Below are positions 59,607 to 64,000 of a stretch of 64,000 bases of DNA, piece after piece. The DNA comes from Lasiosphaeris hirsuta (Eukaryota; Ascomycota; Sordariomycetes; Sordariales; Lasiosphaeriaceae): assembly GCA_030549175.1 (NCBI GenBank), contig JAUKUA010000001.1, forward strand, positions 1,674,001 through 1,738,000, in the 5' to 3' direction. The notes under the pieces were generated by a model. That model was not told the DNA's origin. It worked only from the letters and a program-made list of their open reading frames with translations, and searched no databases. The position numbers and the translations under genes are program-made. How positions within the stretch are numbered: position 1 is the first letter of the stretch; each line of letters starts with the position of its first letter.

Positions 59607-60083
59607 CTAGGCTCCATAGCAGCCTGGGTTTCCAGCGTGGGCGCGCCCTGAACATTTTGGCTGCCTGCCAATCAACTGCTCGAGCACTCCATCTTGTTTC
59701 AAGCATGTCCCACACACACTGGGCGGCCTATTTTGGGGGAACAACCCCGCACACATTAGGTATAACCCGAGGAACCCGGGCAGCTTGTCGTCTAAACTTT
59801 GGAAGATCTGACTCAGGAGGCGGAGAAAACTCTCGTAAAAGTCAATTGCTGGCGAAGAAGCGAGTGTTTCCACAGGCCGCTGACTGAGCGCCAGGCTAGG
59901 ATCCTCCGGTATGGCTCTATCGGGGGCCACATAGCTTGATGGGTGGTTCATGGTGGCTGTCAAATGATTGTGTTCCTCTTCCTCGGGTTTGGAAAAGGGG
60001 TTGAGGTTTATTGACCTGTGGCTGCTTGGTAATTTCTTCTCGGGTTCGTCTATGTGGCCAAAAGGGGACCTCGGGAGTTCCAT
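59607..60083 (-). CDS. Hypothetical protein, 158 residues (doubtful)
   Basis: A frame starting at the ATG at 60083 (MELPRSPFGHIDEPEKK). The first 100 residues look protein-like, with a polar start and a helix AIDFYESFLRLLSQIFQSLD. The remainder, with Cys and Pro clusters, looks less so and could be intron or untranslated sequence. An intron starting near residue 105-110 (GT after a Gly codon) is possible. No family recognised. Confidence 0.3.
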   Translation of the reverse strand: MELPRSPFGHIDEPEKKLPSSHRSINLNPFSKPEEEEHNHLTATMNHPSSYVAPDRAIPEDPSLALSQRPVETLASSPAIDFYESFLRLLSQIFQSLDDKLPGFLGLYLMCAGLFPQNRPPSVCGTCLKQDGVLEQLIGRQPKCSGRAHAGNPGCYGA

Positions 60084-60719
60084 ATGTAGTTATTGAAGGT
60101 CAAGGCAGCGAGACCAACACTCGTGCACGCGTGAAAAAACAGGCCGGACAAGCAGCCCTCCAGAAAAATAAAGTTGAATGCATCATCATATCTGAAGAGT
60201 ATTTTTCTAGACCCAAGCCAGAAGCAATGGAGCCAAGTCTGAAATGGTATATTAGCAAGAATGCAGGTACAAGAATGCAGGTAGTTTACATAGGGAAGGT
60301 GGATATTATCGCAACTTTCCTTGGATCTGTCCCTGAGGCTGAGTGAGTGAGCTCCGAGTCGTCACACTGAATATTGTAACATCACGGGAAAAGAACTTAC
60401 CATATCCGCGCCAAGTAACTTTATAAATTATGATTCGAGACCCAAACCTGTAATTGAATCCCATCATGCCACCGTATCATGGCGAACCTGACCCCCTCGG
60501 TAAATTCAACGATGCGAGGCCCCCTCGGAGTTCTGTCAAGACTCCTTGACGGTTTGCACACTGAACACGAAAACACATCTGCCATGGCAGATTATTGGAG
60601 CTGCGCGCGGCGCCGAGTCTTTCAGTGTCATATATTTACAATCGGCTTCGGTATTATAAACATGTAGCTCGTAGCGGGTGCCGCATGTCTCTTCCGTTTG
60701 GACGTGATGAAACCAATGT
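60084..60719. other. Intergenic, 3' flank of the NDUFA2-like gene
   Basis: No gene seen. Confidence 0.55.
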
Positions 60720-61233
60720 TTATACTTCGTTCTTGACGAGTGATGTGACTGTCTCCTCAATCTGCTTGTCCGAGAGGCCTGGATGGAATATCATTGTTAG
60801 CTGGCTGCTCCCCTCGTATTCGACACCCTAAGACGTGCAGTACCTTCTAGCGACTGGCTCTTCTCATGCCCAAACTCTAAAACCAAAGGCATATTAGTAT
60901 CCCGCCAAAATGACGCCCCTTAATCTATGATGGGAGGGGCCATGGGGCGCTGACCATATCTCGCATAGATCTTGGGAACGGTGCCAGCCGCTTCCCGCAA
61001 CATGATGGGCGTCGCAGGGTTGTTCTTCTTCATAATTGGGTACGCGCGCGTGAGGAAAGATCTGTACCGTAGTCATTGAGTCAGCAAGGAGGCTACTGGA
61101 GGGTGTGGGCGACGGGTTGAGTCCTAGGGGGATGGAGTTGAACTCGCCTTGTCGCGGCGCTGTGCTCGGCAGTCTGGCAGAAGAGGAAGCGAACCTCCTT
61201 CAGGCTCTTTGTGAACGCGTACTTGCCCGACAT
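60720..61233 (-). CDS. NADH:ubiquinone oxidoreductase 10.5-kDa subunit (NDUFA2/B8-like)
   Basis: An accessory subunit of mitochondrial complex I with a thioredoxin-like fold. It was assembled by eye from four short exons: 61233-61148, 61061-60955, 60876-60844 and 60778-60720, giving 94 residues. It starts MSGKYAFTKSLKEVRFLFC, then gives TAEHSAATRSFLTRAYPIMK, then NPATPIMLREAAGTVPKIYA, and ends IEETVTSLVKNEV. This order and the TPIMLREA block match Neurospora and mammalian NDUFA2 homologues. Intron 1 (61062-61147) has a GC donor (AG|GCGAGT) and an AG acceptor; no GT donor nearby keeps the frame. The other introns are 78 and 65 bp with GT-AG ends. It is divergent from the pyruvate carrier gene across 604 bp. 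Both products lie in the inner mitochondrial membrane. Confidence 0.88.
61062..61147 (-). other. GC-AG intron of the NDUFA2-like gene
   Basis: An 86-bp intron with donor AG|GCGAGT and acceptor ACAG. GC-AG introns are a rare class in fungi. The exons on both sides code for conserved sequence only if this donor is used. Confidence 0.75.
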
Positions 61234-61837
61234 TTTGAAAGAGTTGGGAATTGTTGACCAATTGGGTGTTGTTGTCGTCGTCCTCGGGAAGCCAAGGGAG
61301 CTCTCTCGCGATGCGTTGCCAGTTCAATCGGCGTTCATACCAAAAATGGAGCTCGCCAGCACAAATATGCATAAAGCTACTCGGTACTGCATAAAACGAA
61401 TTGCCGGCTCCAAAGATGTGCACAAAATACCGCACGGACCAATCGGGGGAGCAAACATTCTTATCTCCGCGATTCCCCCAACGGACTGGCAGTGGCCAGG
61501 GGGCCCTTAGCACGCTGGCAACCGGGACGGAGCACGCAAAGAGGTGAGCCTCATCATCATCACCCTCCACCATCGGAGCCCGCATTCGACGACGAAAAAG
61601 GCAAACTTCAGGAGCTGCACCCTCCCGCCCTTGCTCTACCGTACCCGGATCTCCTTACCTTGTCGCCCTCGAATCCGCGCTTCGGCCCCCAGCTTCTCCA
61701 CTCAATTCACCGAGTCCTCGAACCGTCGCCCTCGATATATTAATTTTTTCTTTGAACTTTTCCCAGAAGTCAGCTCTGACAGATCCCGAACTTTCTCCCT
61801 TCCCACCCCTATCCCTCTCAACAACCCTCCCGTCACA
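61234..61837. promoter_or_regulatory. Bidirectional promoter NDUFA2-like / pyruvate carrier
   Basis: A 604-bp spacer between divergent start codons. A CCAAT box lies at 61439-61443 on plus, near the middle, and a palindromic CCAATTGG at 61258-61265 close to the NDUFA2 start. A pyrimidine-rich tract precedes the pyruvate carrier start (about 61617-61830). Confidence 0.55.
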
Positions 61838-62492
61838 ATGGCGCCCGCCAGCAACCTCTTCCGCGCGTCGCGGCCCGCCTTCCGCAGCCAGTTCTTCACC
61901 TCGTCCCTCAGCCGTCGCAACCCGGCGTCTAAGCGGTGGCAGTCGACCGACGGCGCCGCCGGCACCGGCGCGAACACGGGCGGGCCCAAGGCCGCCCCGG
62001 AGTCGTGGGCGAGCCGCATGTGGAACAGCCCCATCGGTGTCAAGACGGTGCACTTTTGGTACGCCCTCCCCTCCCTCCTCACACAGCCCTTTATATATAT
62101 CCAAACTACCTAGCTGACCCTCTGGGGAAACAGGGCGCCCGTCATGAAATGGGGCCTCGTCCTCGCCGGCATCTCCGACTTCGCCCGCCCCGCCGAGAAC
62201 CTCTCGCTGACGCAGAACGCCGCCCTCACCGCCACCGGCATCATCTGGACGCGCTGGTGCTTGATCATCAAGCCCAAGAACTACCTGTGAGTCCCTCTTC
62301 CGGTCCCAGGGCAACAACGGTCACGCGATACGATAGCTAACGGTGTGGTTCCTCCGCAGTCTGGCCGCTGTCAACTTCTTCCTCGGCCTTGTCGGTGTCA
62401 TCCAGGTCTCGCGCATTGTCATGTACAACCAGTCGCAGAAGGCATTGACGGCCAAGGCTGACGCCGAGGCCAAGGAGGTTGTGCAGGCGTAA
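61838..62492 (+). CDS. Mitochondrial pyruvate carrier subunit (MPC2-like)
   Basis: Forms the inner-membrane pyruvate importer with its partner MPC1. Exons are 61838-62058, 62134-62286 and 62360-62492 (introns 75 and 73 bp), 168 residues. A Ser/Arg/Ala-rich presequence covers the first 40 residues. The MPC domain follows: HFWAPVMKWGLVLAGISDF, RPAENLSLTQNAALTATGII, then WTRWCLIIKPKNYLLAAVNF and FFLGLVGVIQVSRIVMY. Three hydrophobic helices are visible and the joins restore HFWAPV and NYLLAAV, both expected. The RPAENLS and IKPKNY motifs favour the MPC2/MPC3 side over MPC1. Its partner is not in this window. Confidence 0.92.
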
Positions 62493-63096
62493 GGAGCTAG
62501 TGGAGCCGCCGCGGGTGGATGGGAGAGGGAGTTGATGGGTATTTAAATGTTGCATTTTGGAAGCAAACAAATGCTTCTTCCCAAAGACGGGGAGGGTGGT
62601 CGTTGGAGCTGCTGAAGTCCATTGGGGTCGGTTCTAGACAGGCTGGAAGGAGAGGTCATTAGATCTGGGATTGTTTTGCACCCATGGATCGTGGAAATAG
62701 AGCGCTGGATCGGTTGTACAAAACCTTGTATTGGCTTGTCAACAATAGTCGAATCTGTTAACCATACGGAACTTGCCATGTATTGTTCTTGCAAGGGCAC
62801 CCGGGGCGAATGGAGAATTCGGAGTTCTTTTTTTCTTCATCTGGAAGCGAAGAACAATTCAGCAACCCATTGAACTTGCTGACCGCCACTCCCTCACAGC
62901 CCTTGTTACTAACTTCTCAATCTATTACGCGCCATTCTATACAGACAGATAGGTGTCTCCTGAGCAAACACGAAAACTCGCTGGGACAATGATGCCAAAG
63001 CAGATTGACAGCGACCAACATACGGCAAATGCCCACAACGCCATGCATATGAACCCCTCGCTCAGATGCCGAAATACAAGGGATCGCTTGCTCCGT
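62493..63096. other. Intergenic between convergent pyruvate carrier and pantothenate kinase genes
   Basis: 3' flanks of two convergent genes; no gene seen. Confidence 0.55.
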
Positions 63097-64000
63097 TCAA
63101 ACAACAGCCTCATTATCCTCCGCTGTAGCTTCCCTCATCCTCGCACGCATTCGAGCTTGGAGCGCCGCCTCCTCGAAACTCGCCCTTCGGCCCCAGTTTT
63201 GCGGCTGGCGCTTCACGAACGCGCCGACGGCGCCCAGGTAGCCCTCGTGACGCAGGAAGTACGCCCGCTTGGCGCCTTTACTCCAGAACTTGATAGCATA
63301 GCTGAGTGTGTTCATGGTCTGGGGGTGACCGCGAATGAAGGACCCGCCAAAGTAGATGTGGGATAGCTCGTGAATCTGGCTTTGCAGGTAGGCGATTTGC
63401 CCAATGTTGTTGCTAATGGCGTAGAGCAGCGATCTCGAGATGTCGGCGCTTGAGAAGGGGGGAGTGCCAGTCTCGTCCTGGAGAGAAGACACCGAGTCCT
63501 GGGAGGGGCCGTGCTGGTGGTCTTTGTGACCGAGACCGCCGCTATCCTCGGCCTCGTTCTCCGCCTGTCGCTTCTTGCGGAACACTTTACCAAAGGAGCT
63601 CGCGATTGTGGTACTCTTGAGCCCAATCTTGCCGTAGTCGGTGCCATAAATATCACCGACAAGCATGTCGACGGTCGTGTTGTCACCGCGGGATGCGAGG
63701 TCAAGCATCTCGTCAAATGTGCGCGCCCCCGTAAGCAGACTAAGCAACCCCCACAGTGTTCCTCCACCTAATGACGTACCACCCACTCGTTCATACTTAC
63801 GAGGCCCTGACACCTTGAGGAAGGACACGCCGGAGCCAATGTTTACCAGCAAGTACGGGTAAACATTGTCAGACGGGGCGACGAATTGCATGGGATTTGA
63901 CTCCGAGTAGGTAAAGACCTCGCGGGGGATCTCGGTAATGAAGAAGTCGAGGCCGATGATGAGACACTCCATCTCATCCTCGCGCAGCACGTCGACGCCG
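63097..64000 (-). CDS. Pantothenate kinase, type II (5' end beyond the window)
   Basis: Phosphorylates pantothenate, the first and controlling step of CoA synthesis. The open frame runs off the right edge, so about 300 C-terminal residues are visible and the true start is outside. The family marks are YLLVNIGSGVSFLKV (phosphate-binding), RVGGTSLGGGTLWGLLSLL, the segment with FDEMLDLASRGDNTTVDMLV and GDIYGTDYGKIGL, ISNNIGQIAYL, and IYFGGSFIRGH in the last third. A charged, disordered insert (RQAENEAEDSGGLGHKDHQH) breaks the domain; fungal PanK enzymes often have one. The open frame is uninterrupted by introns. Both ASKHA sugar-kinase-like motifs are intact, so the enzyme should be active. Confidence 0.92.
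   Translation of the reverse strand, partial: GVDVLREDEMECLIIGLDFFITEIPREVFTYSESNPMQFVAPSDNVYPYLLVNIGSGVSFLKVSGPRKYERVGGTSLGGGTLWGLLSLLTGARTFDEMLDLASRGDNTTVDMLVGDIYGTDYGKIGLKSTTIASSFGKVFRKKRQAENEAEDSGGLGHKDHQHGPSQDSVSSLQDETGTPPFSSADISRSLLYAISNNIGQIAYLQSQIHELSHIYFGGSFIRGHPQTMNTLSYAIKFWSKGAKRAYFLRHEGYLGAVGAFVKRQPQNWGRRASFEEAALQARMRARMREATAEDNEAVV

Noticed and set aside
61124..61585. 153-codon minus-strand frame overlapping the first exon of the NDUFA2-like gene
   Set aside because: It overlaps the conserved exon in another frame and has no family resemblance.

Overview
This is nuclear DNA of a filamentous ascomycete, most likely a Sordariomycete. Coding regions are GC-rich and interrupted by short introns (mostly 50-90 bp) with GTANGT-type donors and CTAAC/CTGAC-like branch sites. 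Genes lie on both strands as monocistronic units. Typical fungal products are NIM-1/NIMA kinase, a Rec8 cohesin, arabinono-lactone oxidase, DUF3433 membrane proteins and a CE2-type esterase. I see no operon, CRISPR array, insertion sequence or intact transposon.

Layout. 1-13 kb is gene-dense: the 3' end of an O-methyltransferase, a tRNA-Arg(ACG)-like gene, a large DUF3433 membrane protein, a choline kinase, the copper chaperone SCO1, and divergently from it a PHD-finger Set1/COMPASS subunit (Spp1-like). 13-40 kb is gene-poor: a small coiled-coil protein (possibly a BLOC-1 subunit), a secreted SGNH esterase with an apparent one-base frameshift, and one C2H2 transcription factor flanked by about 6.8 kb and 12.7 kb of sequence without recognisable genes. 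40-64 kb is dense again: NIM-1 kinase divergent from an ankyrin-BTB-BTB protein, D-arabinono-1,4-lactone oxidase divergent from REC8, a Rab escort protein, exosome subunit Rrp43, an alpha/beta hydrolase, two small hypothetical proteins, the complex I NDUFA2-type subunit (four short exons and a GC-AG intron) divergent from a mitochondrial pyruvate carrier subunit, and a truncated pantothenate kinase at the right edge.

Most genes are housekeeping. Three act in mitochondria (SCO1, NDUFA2-like, MPC), three in cell cycle, meiosis or chromatin (NIM-1, REC8, Spp1-like), two probably in membrane traffic (REP, the BLOC-1-like protein), and others in phospholipid, CoA or erythroascorbate metabolism. 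They do not form one pathway. The features most worth following up are the long regions around the C2H2 factor, the double TATCGATA/GATA-site cluster in the NIM-1/BTB promoter, the GC-AG intron, the broken esterase, and a strong hairpin between two convergent genes. No convincing undescribed multi-gene system was found.

Exon boundaries were read by eye from splice consensus, reading frame and family resemblance. No alignment or transcript data were available.
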